From NCBI GenBank assembly GCA_964618855.1, contig CAZUCD010000023.1:1-32936 (forward strand): a stretch of DNA of 32,936 nucleotides. Reading direction: 5' to 3'. Numbering within the stretch: the first letter of the stretch is position 1; each line of letters opens with the position of its first letter. Positions 1-7,803 of this stretch are shown one piece after another. A program made the translations under genes and the position numbers. The notes under the pieces are model-generated. The model was not told the origin of the DNA, made no database searches, and worked only from the letters and a program-made list of their open reading frames with translations. The DNA is from CAZUCD01 sp964618855. GTDB lineage: Bacteria > Sumerlaeota > Sumerlaeia > SLMS01 > JANRJK01.

Positions 1-521
1 ACGTGCGAGTCGCCGATCTCACCCTCGATCTCCGCCTTCGGGACCAGGGCCGCCACCGAGTCCACCACGATCACGTCCACCGCATTCGAGCGCACGAGCG
101 TTTCGCACACTTGGAGCGCCTGCTCGCCGGAGTCCGGCTGGCTGATCAGGAGCTGGTCGAGGTTCACTCCGAGCGCGCGCGTGTAGCGCGGGTCCAGCGC
201 GTGTTCGGCGTCAATGTACGCCGCCACTCCTCCCGCCCTCTGCGCGTTGGCCACCACGTGCAGCGCGATCGTGGTCTTGCCGCTGCTCTCGGGGCCGAAC
301 ACCTCGACCACGCGGCCGCGCGGGAATCCCCAGACGCCGAGCGCGCGGTCCAGGCTGACGGAACCGCTCGAGATCACCTGCATGGGCGTCCCGTCCACCT
401 TCTCCCCGTAGCGCATGATGACGCCGTCGCCATGCTCCTTGCGGATCTGGGAGAGCGCGGCCTCGAGGGCCTTCTCGCGGGCATCGTGGGTGCTGCTGTT
501 GCGTGTTGAGGCGGCGGCCAT
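1..521 (-). CDS. recA: Recombinase RecA, N-terminal part (runs off window edge)
   Basis: RecA forms the ATP-dependent filament on single-stranded DNA that drives homologous recombination and induces LexA cleavage. Only the first ~173 residues lie in the window; the gene continues beyond base 1. Visible are the N-terminal helix region (REKALEAALSQIRKEHGDG), the Walker A motif GPESSGKT at about residues 73-80, the block YIDAEHALDPRYTRALGV, SQPDSGEQAL, and the Walker B strand VDVIVVDSVAALVPKAEIEG followed by EIGDSH. These match canonical RecA almost word for word. The ATG at 521 has GGCGGAAAG about 7 bases upstream and gives an N-terminus of normal length. The divergent neighbour is a STAS gene. 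Identity is certain; only the C-terminal half is unseen. Confidence 0.98.
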   Translation of the reverse strand, partial: MAAASTRNSSTHDAREKALEAALSQIRKEHGDGVIMRYGEKVDGTPMQVISSGSVSLDRALGVWGFPRGRVVEVFGPESSGKTTIALHVVANAQRAGGVAAYIDAEHALDPRYTRALGVNLDQLLISQPDSGEQALQVCETLVRSNAVDVIVVDSVAALVPKAEIEGEIGDSH

Positions 522-582
522 CGGGGTACTTTCCGCCCTGCGGGGCTGTGGTGGGATGCGATTCGCGGCGAGGGGACCCTCA

Positions 583-596
583 ACCCGCGTGCGGGT
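583..596. promoter_or_regulatory. Inverted repeat upstream of recA, possible operator
   Basis: ACCCGCGTGCGGGT is a perfect 14-base inverted repeat (ACCCGC, GT, GCGGGT) about 62 bases upstream of the recA ATG and 117 bases before the STAS gene. A LexA-type operator is possible, since recA is usually SOS-controlled and LexA boxes vary between phyla. It does not match the E. coli or Bacillus LexA box, so the role is a guess. Confidence 0.25.
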
Positions 597-712
597 CAAG
601 GGCGAAAAGAAGGCGAAGCGTCCGCGCGCAAGGCATGGTCCCAAAGCGTCCTTGCCACGAGGGCGCCGAGGGCGCCAACGTTCGCGCGATCCCAGTCCCC
701 AAGGCCCAAGCC

Positions 713-1114
713 ATGAAGATCAACGTGGTCCACATCGGCATGGTCGCCGTCATCGCGCCGGAGGGCAGGCTCGATGCCACCGGCGCCGATGCTTTCGAGG
801 CCGCCATCAAGTGCGAGAGCGAGCGCAGCATCCACCACTTCGTCGTGGACCTGAAGAAGACGGACTACATCTCCTCGGCGGGCATCCGGGTACTCCTGCG
901 GCTCGCCAAGTCGCTGCTGACCACGGGTGGCCAGCTCCGCATCGTGAAGGCCAATCCCGTCGTCCATGACGTCTTCCAGATGGCGAACCTGGAGTCGATC
1001 TTCAGTTTCTACGTGTCGCTGGACCAGGCCCTCCAGGATTGGAAGAACGAGGGCGCGAATCCTTCCGGGAAAAAGTCAACGCCCCCGATGGGCGGGTGCC
1101 CACCGGGGGAGTAA
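713..1114 (+). CDS. STAS-domain anti-sigma factor antagonist-like protein
   Basis: A 133-residue protein that is almost entirely one STAS domain (SpoIIAA/RsbV class). Such proteins bind anti-sigma kinases and switch partners according to phosphorylation of a conserved serine. The opening strands are followed by GRLDATGADAFEAAI, the core strand FVVDLKKTDYISSAGIRVLL, and GGQLRIVKANPVVHDVFQM. The SSAG segment at about residues 58-61 carries the expected phosphorylation site. The frame is open further upstream, but the STAS fold begins at the ATG at 713, and the extra residues are Arg/Pro-rich and unlike a domain, so that start was chosen; the ribosome site is weak. No partner kinase or sigma factor lies nearby. 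It reads away from recA and converges on a small unknown gene 23 bases downstream. The family is well supported; the pathway is unknown. Confidence 0.88.
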   Translation: MKINVVHIGMVAVIAPEGRLDATGADAFEAAIKCESERSIHHFVVDLKKTDYISSAGIRVLLRLAKSLLTTGGQLRIVKANPVVHDVFQMANLESIFSFYVSLDQALQDWKNEGANPSGKKSTPPMGGCPPGE

Positions 1115-1137
1115 CGGAGACGGCGGGCTGATCCCGC

Positions 1138-1590
1138 TCAACCCGAGCGCGGCGACCGCCTCTGGCTGAGGTACCAGGCTCCGAAGTGCCTGCCGAACCA
1201 CTCGACGAGGGCGGCCGCCTCCGGGTCCGATGCGTTGCGCTCGGCCCAGATGTTCCTTCCGGCGCGCTCGGCTTCGATCCACTGGAAGCGCCTCACCTCG
1301 TCGCGCATCCGGGCGCATTCCGCGGCACTGAGGGGGAGCTCCATTCCGAGATGGCTGCGCATGCGGGCCTGCTCGGCATGGCGCGCGCGCAGGTGGGCAA
1401 GCGCGCCGCCGAGGCGGCACCACAGCGTGTGGGCGGAGAGGTGCGGCGCCAGTTGCTGCGCGAGCATGGTGGTCGCGAACGTGCTTGGGTCGGCGACGGG
1501 GATGGTCCCCCCGGCCATCCGGCCAAGGAGGTCGGCAGCCGCCCCCTCCATGCGGGGAAATGGGGTGCTTGATCGGGGCAAACGGGACAT
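1138..1590 (-). CDS. Hypothetical protein, 150 residues
   Basis: No family is recognised with confidence. The start at 1590 is supported by AAGGAGA about 8 bases upstream, the best ribosome site in this part of the window; longer in-frame starts lie in Arg/Pro-rich translation that looks non-coding. The product is soluble, with no signal peptide or membrane segment. It is rich in Arg, Ala and Glu and probably mostly helical. The C-terminal half has a pattern (RRFQWIEAERAGRNIW, then A..D..AA..LVEWF) resembling a short helical motif seen in many uncharacterised cytosolic proteins, where Trp, Glu, Gly and Arg are the recurring residues. This is recollection, not a search. It is monocistronic and converges on the STAS gene. 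It has a long leader (next feature). Confidence 0.6.
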   Translation of the reverse strand: MSRLPRSSTPFPRMEGAAADLLGRMAGGTIPVADPSTFATTMLAQQLAPHLSAHTLWCRLGGALAHLRARHAEQARMRSHLGMELPLSAAECARMRDEVRRFQWIEAERAGRNIWAERNASDPEAAALVEWFGRHFGAWYLSQRRSPRSG

Positions 1591-1827
1591 CGAAAGGTCT
1601 CCTTTCCGAAGGTCCCACAGGTCGTGGACGGTCGGCCCGCCGGGCCGCCCATCCCAACGGCTTTGGCCCGTGCAGGGCCTCCGCCGGAGTGCCCGCGCGC
1701 CGGACTTGGCCGCACGGGGCGCGGCCGGGGACTCGACGCTTCCCCTTCCGCACGTCCGCATTCTGGGAACAAGCGCCATGCCGCGTCCAGCGATAAACTT
1801 TTTTAGTAAAAACTGATAAAATGGTGG
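1591..1827 (-). promoter_or_regulatory. Leader/promoter region of the hypothetical gene with AT-rich island
   Basis: This 237-base gap precedes the hypothetical gene. It holds a very AT-rich block at about 1793-1822 (ATAAACTTTTTTAGTAAAAA and its flank), in sharp contrast to surrounding DNA of about 70% GC. Nearer the gene is a strong GC hairpin, CGGCCCG-C-CGGGCCG at 1633-1647, about 43 bases upstream of the ATG. The AT block may serve as a promoter or as the T-rich tail of the ABC gene terminator. No clear -35/-10 pair could be assigned. Confidence 0.25.
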
Positions 1828-1843
1828 GTGCCATGGGTGGCAC
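1808..1843 (-). terminator. Possible rho-independent terminator after the MsbA-like ABC gene
   Basis: Read on the minus strand, 19 bases after the stop codon, GTGCCA-CCCA-TGGCAC forms a six-pair hairpin (1828-1843). It is followed by the T-rich stretch CCACCATTTTATCAGTTTTT. The T tract is not directly adjacent to the stem, so the call is moderate to weak. Confidence 0.35.
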
Positions 1844-1861
1844 GCCTTCCCCGCGGGCGGC

Positions 1862-3745
1862 TCAACCGATGATCGAGCCGAGTCCCCCCGGGCGCGGCGG
1901 GCCGCCGGCGCCCTCCTCCTCATCGGCCGCATCCTCGCCCCCGGCCGCCTCGGATGGCGCAAAGAGGCCATCCAGTCCGTGCTGCAGCGTGTACATCTCG
2001 AAGTAGCGCCCCCGCCGCGCCAGCAGTTCCCCGTGCCGGCCCGCCTCCACCACGCGCCCACCCTCGACCACGAGGATCCGCGTCGCCCCCCGAATCGTCG
2101 AGAGCCTGTGCGCGATCACGAACGTCGTGCGCCCGCGCATCAGCTCCGCCAGTCCCTTCTGGATCAGCGCCTCCGACTCGCTGTCGAGGGCGCTCGTCGC
2201 CTCGTCCAGGAGCAGTATCCGCGGATCGGCCAGTATCGCGCGGGCGATGGCCAGCCTCTGCCGCTGGCCCCCGCTCAGCTTCACCCCGCGCTCGCCGATC
2301 ACCGTGTCCCAGCCATTCGGGAGCGCCGCGATGAAGTCGGCGCAGTGCGCCAGCCGCGCCGCCTCCAGCACCTGCGCCTCCCCCGCGTCGGGCCGGGAAT
2401 AGACGACGTTTTCCCGGACCGTGCCGTCGAACAGGAAGTTGTCCTGCAGTACCACGCCGAGGCGGCTGCGGTAGTCGGCAAGCTTGACCGTCGCCAGGTC
2501 GCGGCCATCCACCAGCACCCGGCCCGACTTCGGCGCGTAGAATCCCGCGATCAGTCCCATGATCGTGGACTTCCCGCTTCCCGACGGCCCCACCAGCGCC
2601 GTCACGGTCCCCGGCGTGCCCTCGAACGAAACCCCGTGCAGGACGGGCTTTCCTTCGTCGTACTCGAAGGAGACATCCTCGAACGCGATGCGGCCCTCGA
2701 TGGCGCCCAGCGGTGCCCGCCCCTCCTCGTCGGCGTCCTCCCGCCGCTGCGAGAGGACCTCCCGCATCCGGTCGAGGCCCGCGAACGCCTCGCTCAACGA
2801 ACTGCTCACCCCGACCGCCCCCGCGATCGGCCCCACGAGGAGCACCAGGTAGAAGCAGTACGTGATGAGCTCGCCCGCCGTCATCTCACCGGCCATGATC
2901 TGCTGCGATGCGAAGAAGAGCACGATGGCGCCCAGGATGCCAATCAGTGCGGAAGTGCTCAGCGCAAGGAATGCGATCGTGTTGATCGTCCTCAGGATCG
3001 TGCCGAGCAGCTTCTCGACCCCACCACGGAAGACGGCCGCCTCACGCCCCTCCGTCGTGTAGGCCTTGACGACGCGGACGCCGCCGAAGCTCTCGATCAG
3101 GCGGCCATGGACCTGCGCATTGGTCTCCTGCCGCTCCTCGAAGATCGGCCGCAGGTGCGTGAACGCGCGCACCACGACTATCCCGAACAGGCCCAGGAAC
3201 GTCACCGCCATCACCGTCAGCTTCCAGTTCATCCACAGCAGGATGCCGCCCACGAAGACCGCGGTCAGCAGGCCGTTCATCAGCTCGACAATCCCCGTGC
3301 CGATCAGGTTCCGCACCCCCTCGACGTCGCTCATGACGCGGGCGGCGACCTCGCCCGAGCGGTGGGAGTCGAAGTACCGGAGCGGGAGGTGGACCACGTG
3401 GTCGTGGAGCCTCATGCGCAGGTCGCGGATCAGCCGCTGCCCCGCCTTGCTGATGGTCTGCGTCATGAGGAAGGTCGCGATGCCCTGGACGAAAGCCGCC
3501 GCCACGACCGCCGCGAGCACCTGGTAGAGGAGCGTCGTGTTCCCCCCCGGGAGCGCCTCGTCGATGATGATGCGCGGTGCCTGCGGCAGGACCAGACTCG
3601 CTAGCCGGTCCACCAGCAGCAGCCCCATCCCCATCAGGAGCATCCCGCGATGGGGCTTCGCCAACCTGACGGCCTCGGGGTAGCCCTTCTTGAAGGCCTC
3701 CCACTGCTCCCTGCCGGAGAGTCTCTTCCTTGGTCGGCGTGCCAT
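1862..3745 (-). CDS. ABC transporter, fused permease-ATPase half-transporter (MsbA/multidrug type)
   Basis: A 627-residue exporter half-transporter expected to work as a homodimer in the inner membrane. The N-terminal ~320 residues form six hydrophobic helices (MLLMGMGLLLVDRLASLVLP, AAVVAAAFVQGIATFL, and others). The C-terminal nucleotide-binding domain has Walker A GPSGSGKST near residue 385, Q-loop VVLQDNFLFDGTVREN, signature LSGGQRQRL near 490, Walker B ILLLDEATSALD near 508 and H-loop IAHRLSTIR near 542. All catalytic motifs are intact. The start at 3745 (MARRPRKRL) gives a basic cytoplasmic N-terminus; a longer frame exists but overlaps the divergent promoter. It is divergent from two glycosyltransferase genes, so a flippase for a lipid-linked sugar or lipid A-like molecule is plausible. 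A drug exporter cannot be excluded. A Glu/Ala/Gly-rich tail of ~40 residues follows the ATPase. Confidence 0.93.
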   Translation of the reverse strand: MARRPRKRLSGREQWEAFKKGYPEAVRLAKPHRGMLLMGMGLLLVDRLASLVLPQAPRIIIDEALPGGNTTLLYQVLAAVVAAAFVQGIATFLMTQTISKAGQRLIRDLRMRLHDHVVHLPLRYFDSHRSGEVAARVMSDVEGVRNLIGTGIVELMNGLLTAVFVGGILLWMNWKLTVMAVTFLGLFGIVVVRAFTHLRPIFEERQETNAQVHGRLIESFGGVRVVKAYTTEGREAAVFRGGVEKLLGTILRTINTIAFLALSTSALIGILGAIVLFFASQQIMAGEMTAGELITYCFYLVLLVGPIAGAVGVSSSLSEAFAGLDRMREVLSQRREDADEEGRAPLGAIEGRIAFEDVSFEYDEGKPVLHGVSFEGTPGTVTALVGPSGSGKSTIMGLIAGFYAPKSGRVLVDGRDLATVKLADYRSRLGVVLQDNFLFDGTVRENVVYSRPDAGEAQVLEAARLAHCADFIAALPNGWDTVIGERGVKLSGGQRQRLAIARAILADPRILLLDEATSALDSESEALIQKGLAELMRGRTTFVIAHRLSTIRGATRILVVEGGRVVEAGRHGELLARRGRYFEMYTLQHGLDGLFAPSEAAGGEDAADEEEGAGGPPRPGGLGSIIG

Positions 3746-3828
3746 GGCTGGTTTCGTTGCGTCCTTGCCGCGGCGAGGAGCGTCGTTGCCCCCGGCGCGC
3801 GCCCGCAATGACAAGGACGCCCGGTCCC

Positions 3829-5007
3829 ATGGCCCCGTCGCTCCGCATCGCCCTTGTCGTGTCCCAGTACCCGCCGGTGGTCGGCGGCTCGGAGATCGCC
3901 ACGCAGAGGCTGGGCGCCGCCCTCGCCCGCCAGGGGCACACGGTGACGGTCATCACCCAGGCGAACGCCGGGCGTCCCGCGGAGGCGCGGGAGGACGGCG
4001 TGCACGTGCTGCGTACGATCAGGCCGTTGGCCTTCGGTCCCCTTTGGGGGGTGACCTACATGCGCCATGTCGCCGATGAACTGCGCCGCCGCGGCCCCTT
4101 CGATGTGATACATTGCCGGCAGGCCTACCTGCACAGCGTCGTGGCCCCGTCCATCGCTGCCTCGATGGGTGCGGCATGCCTCACGACGATTTGCGCGACG
4201 GGGCCGATCATGGACCTGCGGGTGCTCGCCCGCCATCGCTTCGGGCGGGTCCTGCTCCGCCGCGCAAGCGCCCATCCCTCGACGTTCATCGCGCTCTCGG
4301 AGCTGACCGAAAAGGAAGCCCGCGCCTACCTCGCGGAGAACCTCCTCTACGCCCCGGTCGAGCGCGTCCCCAACTTCGTGGACACGGGGCACTTCCACCC
4401 CTGCGCTGGGATCGCGCTCCCCCCCGTGGCGGTGTACGTGGGTCGCCTGGTTCCCGGCAAGAACGTGGGGGCCCTGCTGGAAGCGCTGGCGCTGGCCACG
4501 GAGGGCGGAAGGCCGGGCCGGCTGGTGCTGGTCGGCGGGGGAGCGGAGGAGGGGGAGTTGCGGGCGCAGGCCGCGCGCCTTGGCGTGTCGCCCATCGTCG
4601 AGTTTGCGGGCAGGCAGGCGGATGTTCGGCCACACCTCTGGCGCGCCGGGTTCGCCGTGTCGGCGACGCTGGGCGAGGGCTTCAGCAACGCGCTCCTGGA
4701 GCAGGTGGCATGCGGGCTGCCGGCAATCATGCCGGACGTCGGCGGGGCGCGCGACGTGCTTGGAAATCCCCACGCCTCTCGTGGTCTCCGCCTCGCAGAA
4801 TGCGGGATTCTCGTGGCCCCCGGGGACGTGCGCTCCCTTGCCCACGCCATGCGCACGCTCTTTGATGACGCCGGGCTCCGTGAGGAACTGGGCAGGGCGG
4901 CGAGGACGCGCGCCGAACGCGAGTTCTCAGAATCCGCAGTCCTCGCGAGGCTCCAGCAGGTCTACGAACGCGCCATGCGGCACGCCCGCGAGAAGGCACC
5001 AAGTTGA
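3829..5007 (+). CDS. Glycosyltransferase, GT4 family
   Basis: A 392-residue GT-B enzyme that transfers a sugar from an activated donor to an acceptor, probably in glycolipid or polysaccharide assembly at the inner face of the membrane. The N-terminal acceptor domain opens with VVSQYPPVVGGSEIATQRLG. The C-terminal donor domain has YVGRLVPGKNVGALLEAL, LVLVGGGAEEGELRAQA and EFAGRQADV. The E-x7-E signature EGFSNALLE is near residues 283-291, followed by VACGLPAIMPDVGG. The start at 3829 is preferred because AAGGA lies about 12 bases upstream; an in-frame ATG at 3808 adds seven residues and has no ribosome site. Its TGA overlaps the TTG start of the next glycosyltransferase, so the two are coupled. 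It lies 83 bases from the divergent MsbA-like gene. The exact sugar is unknown. Confidence 0.93.
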   Translation: MAPSLRIALVVSQYPPVVGGSEIATQRLGAALARQGHTVTVITQANAGRPAEAREDGVHVLRTIRPLAFGPLWGVTYMRHVADELRRRGPFDVIHCRQAYLHSVVAPSIAASMGAACLTTICATGPIMDLRVLARHRFGRVLLRRASAHPSTFIALSELTEKEARAYLAENLLYAPVERVPNFVDTGHFHPCAGIALPPVAVYVGRLVPGKNVGALLEALALATEGGRPGRLVLVGGGAEEGELRAQAARLGVSPIVEFAGRQADVRPHLWRAGFAVSATLGEGFSNALLEQVACGLPAIMPDVGGARDVLGNPHASRGLRLAECGILVAPGDVRSLAHAMRTLFDDAGLREELGRAARTRAEREFSESAVLARLQQVYERAMRHAREKAPS

Positions 5008-6191
5008 AGATCGCACTGCTGGCAAACGCCACCAACAACCACACAGTCCGCTGGGCCAAGTATCTGGCCTCGGCCGGACACCAGACGCTCCTGCTGTCGG
5101 ACACTCCCGCCTCGCTCGCCATCTCGGGCGTGAAGGTCGTCACGCCGAAGATGGACCTCGCGACGAGGTTTGTCGCCTTCAAGCTCGTGGACTCCGAGTA
5201 CGGCAACAACCGGTTCAAGTACCGCGCCTACATGAAGCCGATGGAGGAGTTCGGCCCGGACATCGTCGTGGCGATGGAGGCCCTCTCATACGGCCCCGTG
5301 CTCTCGCACTGGGAGGGAACCCCCCGGGTGCTCATGCCGTGGGGGAGCGACATCCTCGTGTGGGCACGCAAGGCGTCGGCGGCGCGCGAACTCGTCGAGC
5401 AGGCAATCGGCGCGGCCGACTGCCTCACCGCGAACGCACCTGGCATGGAGACAGAGCTGTTCCAGGGGCTGAAGGCGCGCCCCGCCTCCATCAACCTCTT
5501 CGCGTGGGGTTGCGACACGAACATCTTCTCCCGGGGCGACGCCTCGGCCAGGACGGACGCAAGGCGGGCCCTCTCCCTTCCCATCGAGTCCCGCATCGTC
5601 CTCAGCCCGCGCAACGCCACGAACCACCTTGGCGCTGGCATGATCGTCGAGTCCTGGCACGTCGCGCGCAAGACGGGCCACGTCGCAAACGACCTCCTCG
5701 TCGTCATGCGGGGAAGCGCCCCCGAACACGAGTGGAACGCCCTGCAGCAGCACTCGTCGCGGCTTGGGGAGACCGGGGCGATCCGCTTCGTCTCCGACTA
5801 TGCGGATGCCTCCCGAATGGCGTACTACTTCCGCGCGTCGGACGCTTTCGTGTCGTTCCCGGAGACGGACTTCTTCGCCGTCACGATCATGGAGGGGATG
5901 GCGTGCGGCTCGATGCCGATCCTCGCCCCCATTCCCGCCTACAGGGCGGCGGTTGCCCCGATCCCGGAGCAGCGCGATGCGTTCGGGGCCATCGTCGCAG
6001 GCGAGCGCACGGTGCCCGCGCTCGTGGAGGCGCTGCAGCGTTGGTCCGCGCTCGGGGTTGGCCAGGACCGCGCGATCCGCGAGTTCAACGCCGAGCGCGC
6101 CAGGCGAACGGGGAACTTCGGCGAGAATGCGAAGAGGATGGAGGAAGTCTTCGCGATGGCGAGGGCGGCCCACTCCGCGCGCACCCGGTAG
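5004..6191 (+). CDS. Glycosyltransferase, GT4-like, TTG start
   Basis: A 395-residue GT-B glycosyltransferase. It starts with TTG within TTGA shared with the preceding stop, which implies translational coupling; GAGAAGG lies just upstream. The N-terminus KIALLANATNNHTVRWAKYL is the usual nucleotide-fold opening. The middle has RVLMPWGSDILVWARK. The C-terminal donor lobe has IVLSPRNATNHLGAGMIVES, DLLVVMRGS, FVSDY, and DFFAVTIMEGMACGSMPIL near residue 289. In the E-x7-E motif the first acidic residue is Asp rather than Glu (D-x7-E), a variant seen in some GT4-like enzymes. It converges on the HEAT-repeat gene with only five bases between stops. Function is inferred from fold and neighbours; donor and acceptor are unknown. 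Confidence 0.88.
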   Translation: MKIALLANATNNHTVRWAKYLASAGHQTLLLSDTPASLAISGVKVVTPKMDLATRFVAFKLVDSEYGNNRFKYRAYMKPMEEFGPDIVVAMEALSYGPVLSHWEGTPRVLMPWGSDILVWARKASAARELVEQAIGAADCLTANAPGMETELFQGLKARPASINLFAWGCDTNIFSRGDASARTDARRALSLPIESRIVLSPRNATNHLGAGMIVESWHVARKTGHVANDLLVVMRGSAPEHEWNALQQHSSRLGETGAIRFVSDYADASRMAYYFRASDAFVSFPETDFFAVTIMEGMACGSMPILAPIPAYRAAVAPIPEQRDAFGAIVAGERTVPALVEALQRWSALGVGQDRAIREFNAERARRTGNFGENAKRMEEVFAMARAAHSARTR

Positions 6192-6196
6192 CGCTG

Positions 6197-7330
6197 CTAC
6201 CTGCGCTCCCGGTCGAGTCGCGCCAGCAGGGTCTTCGCCGTGTTCGCCACGGGTTCGTTCTCGTCCTTGAGCAGCTTCCTCAGCACCGTGCGCGACGCCT
6301 TGGGCTCCAGCATCGAGTACCAGCGGGCCGCCTCCGCCCGGATGTCGCTGTCCTCGTCGGGATCGAGCGCGAGTGCGCGGAACTCTTCACGGTGTGCCGC
6401 CCCCGACTCGGCCAGACGCTCGCGGGCATCCATCCGGGCCGCCTGATCCAGTGGGTTCCTCGTCGCCCGCAGGAGCGCGCGGAGGGACCCCTCGGGCGAC
6501 ACGGGCCGCGGCGGGCCCTCCATGCGCCGCCGCAGCACGTCCGCGGGATTCACGGCCAGGATGATGCCCTGCCCCCTGTACCACGCCGCCAGTTCCCCCG
6601 CCGCGGTGCGGCGCCGCTGTTCGGACGTCTCGCGCCACACGCCGTGGTTGCGCCCGGTCGCGTAGAACAGCGCGTCGAACGCGGCGCCGGAGACGCGCGC
6701 ATCCTCCGCCCCCGCCAACTCCACCAGTGCCTGCAGGCCCTCCCCGGAACCCATCAGCGCCATCGCCACCGCGCACTCGATCCGGGTCTGGGGGTCGGAC
6801 GAGGTCGCCAGCGCATCGCGAATCGCGGGCAGGGCCGACTCGTCCCCTATGAGCCCAAGCGCAACGACAGCGTTCGACTTGAAAACCAGCCGGCACGCCT
6901 CGAGCGCCTGGTCGCGCATGCCGACCGGCTGGCGTTCGAGGTCGCGGGAAAGGACCGTTTCGACCCCGCGCGGCAACTCCCCGCGTGCGAGCTGCGAGAG
7001 TACGCCGACGGCGAGCGGGTCGCGCTGCACGCCAAGTTCCTTGATCGCCGCATCGACGACCTGCGCCTTGTTCTCGGGCAGCGACGGCAACCCCCGCAGG
7101 AGCATCTCCTCGCCGAACCCGTCCTCAAGGAACGCAACCATCGGCACGGGCTCGGGGTCCACCCCGTGCGAGACCAGCATCTCCGTGCGCGCCTTGGAAC
7201 GGAAAGCTTCGAGCGGCCTTCCGCCAACGGCGGGGGAGAGGACGCCCGTCGTTACCGGGTCCATTCCTTCCTGGGCAACCGCCCAGGACGAGCCCAGCGC
7301 CGCCACAAGGAGGATCGCCGCGGGCCTCAC
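6197..7330 (-). CDS. Secreted HEAT-repeat-like protein
   Basis: A 377-residue protein with a predicted Sec signal peptide (RPAAILLVAALGSSWAVAQ). Much of the rest is paired helices resembling HEAT repeats: EACRLVFKSNAVVALGLIGD followed by ESALPAIRDAL, then RIECAVAMALMGSGEGLQAL, and near the C-terminus DEDSDIRAEAARWYSMLEP and ENEPVANTAKTLLARL. Such superhelices are protein-binding scaffolds, and no catalytic motif is visible. The start is GTG at 7330, overlapping the smpB stop as GTGA; this places the signal peptide exactly at the N-terminus. It is the last gene of a coupled trio with the cohesin-like gene and smpB. Export to the periplasm or beyond is inferred from the signal peptide; a binding partner is unknown, with the cohesin-like neighbour an obvious candidate. 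Confidence 0.82.
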   Translation of the reverse strand: MRPAAILLVAALGSSWAVAQEGMDPVTTGVLSPAVGGRPLEAFRSKARTEMLVSHGVDPEPVPMVAFLEDGFGEEMLLRGLPSLPENKAQVVDAAIKELGVQRDPLAVGVLSQLARGELPRGVETVLSRDLERQPVGMRDQALEACRLVFKSNAVVALGLIGDESALPAIRDALATSSDPQTRIECAVAMALMGSGEGLQALVELAGAEDARVSGAAFDALFYATGRNHGVWRETSEQRRRTAAGELAAWYRGQGIILAVNPADVLRRRMEGPPRPVSPEGSLRALLRATRNPLDQAARMDARERLAESGAAHREEFRALALDPDEDSDIRAEAARWYSMLEPKASRTVLRKLLKDENEPVANTAKTLLARLDRERR

Positions 7331-7803
7331 CTGAGCTTGAACTCCCGCGCCATCTCGCGCTGTTCGTCCCGCTTTCGGATCGTGTCGCGCTTGTCGTACT
7401 GTTTCTTGGCCTTGGCGAGGCCCAGTTCCACCTTCGCCCATCCACGCGCGTTGAAGTAGACACGCAGCGGCACCAGCGTCATGCCCTTCGTCGATACGGC
7501 GCCGACGATCTTGTCGATCTCCCTGCGGTGCAGGAGGAGCTTGCGGTCGCGGTACGGGTCGGGGCGTTCGTAGCCGGCCTTCTCGTAGGGCTTGATGTGC
7601 ATGCCGACCAGGAACAACTGGCCGCGGCGCTCCATTGCGTAGGAATCGACGAGCGAGACGCCCCCCTCGCGGACGCTTTTGGCCTCGGCGCCGCTGAGTT
7701 CGATCCCGGCCTCGTACTTATCGCCGATCTCATAGTCGAACCGCGCGCGCCTGTTGGTGGCGGCGGCGCGCTGTGGCGCCGGCTTCCCGGCTTCCTTCTT
7801 CAT
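7327..7803 (-). CDS. smpB: SsrA-binding protein SmpB
   Basis: SmpB binds tmRNA and delivers it to stalled ribosomes for trans-translation. The 158-residue product has a short Lys/Ala-rich lead (~20 residues), then the oligonucleotide-binding core RRARFDYEIGDKYEAGIELS, GAEAKSVREGGVSLVDSYA, FLVGMHIKPYEKAGYERPDP and RDRKLLLHRREI. The Lys/Arg-rich C-terminal tail (KKQYDKRDTIRKRDEQRE) inserts into the ribosome. Length and motifs are typical. The ATG at 7803 overlaps the upstream stop as ATGA, and GAGGCG lies just upstream. It sits between two secreted proteins, which is an odd setting for a ribosome-rescue gene. The tmRNA gene is not in this window. Confidence 0.97.
   Translation of the reverse strand: MKKEAGKPAPQRAAATNRRARFDYEIGDKYEAGIELSGAEAKSVREGGVSLVDSYAMERRGQLFLVGMHIKPYEKAGYERPDPYRDRKLLLHRREIDKIVGAVSTKGMTLVPLRVYFNARGWAKVELGLAKAKKQYDKRDTIRKRDEQREMAREFKLR

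Noticed and set aside
1591..1843. Upstream extensions of the hypothetical gene (frames reaching 1843 and 2061)
   Set aside because: The added residues are low-quality Arg/Pro/Gly sequence, and a strong AAGGAGA site marks the ATG at 1590.
1979..3604. A 541-codon frame opposite the MsbA-like gene
   Set aside because: His/Arg/Asp-rich translation typical of the reverse frame of a GC-rich gene; the ABC motifs on the other strand are decisive.
4580..7459. A 959-codon plus-strand frame spanning the glycosyltransferases and the HEAT gene
   Set aside because: It is Arg/Pro/Gly-rich without domain structure and overlaps well-supported genes on both strands; a composition artefact.
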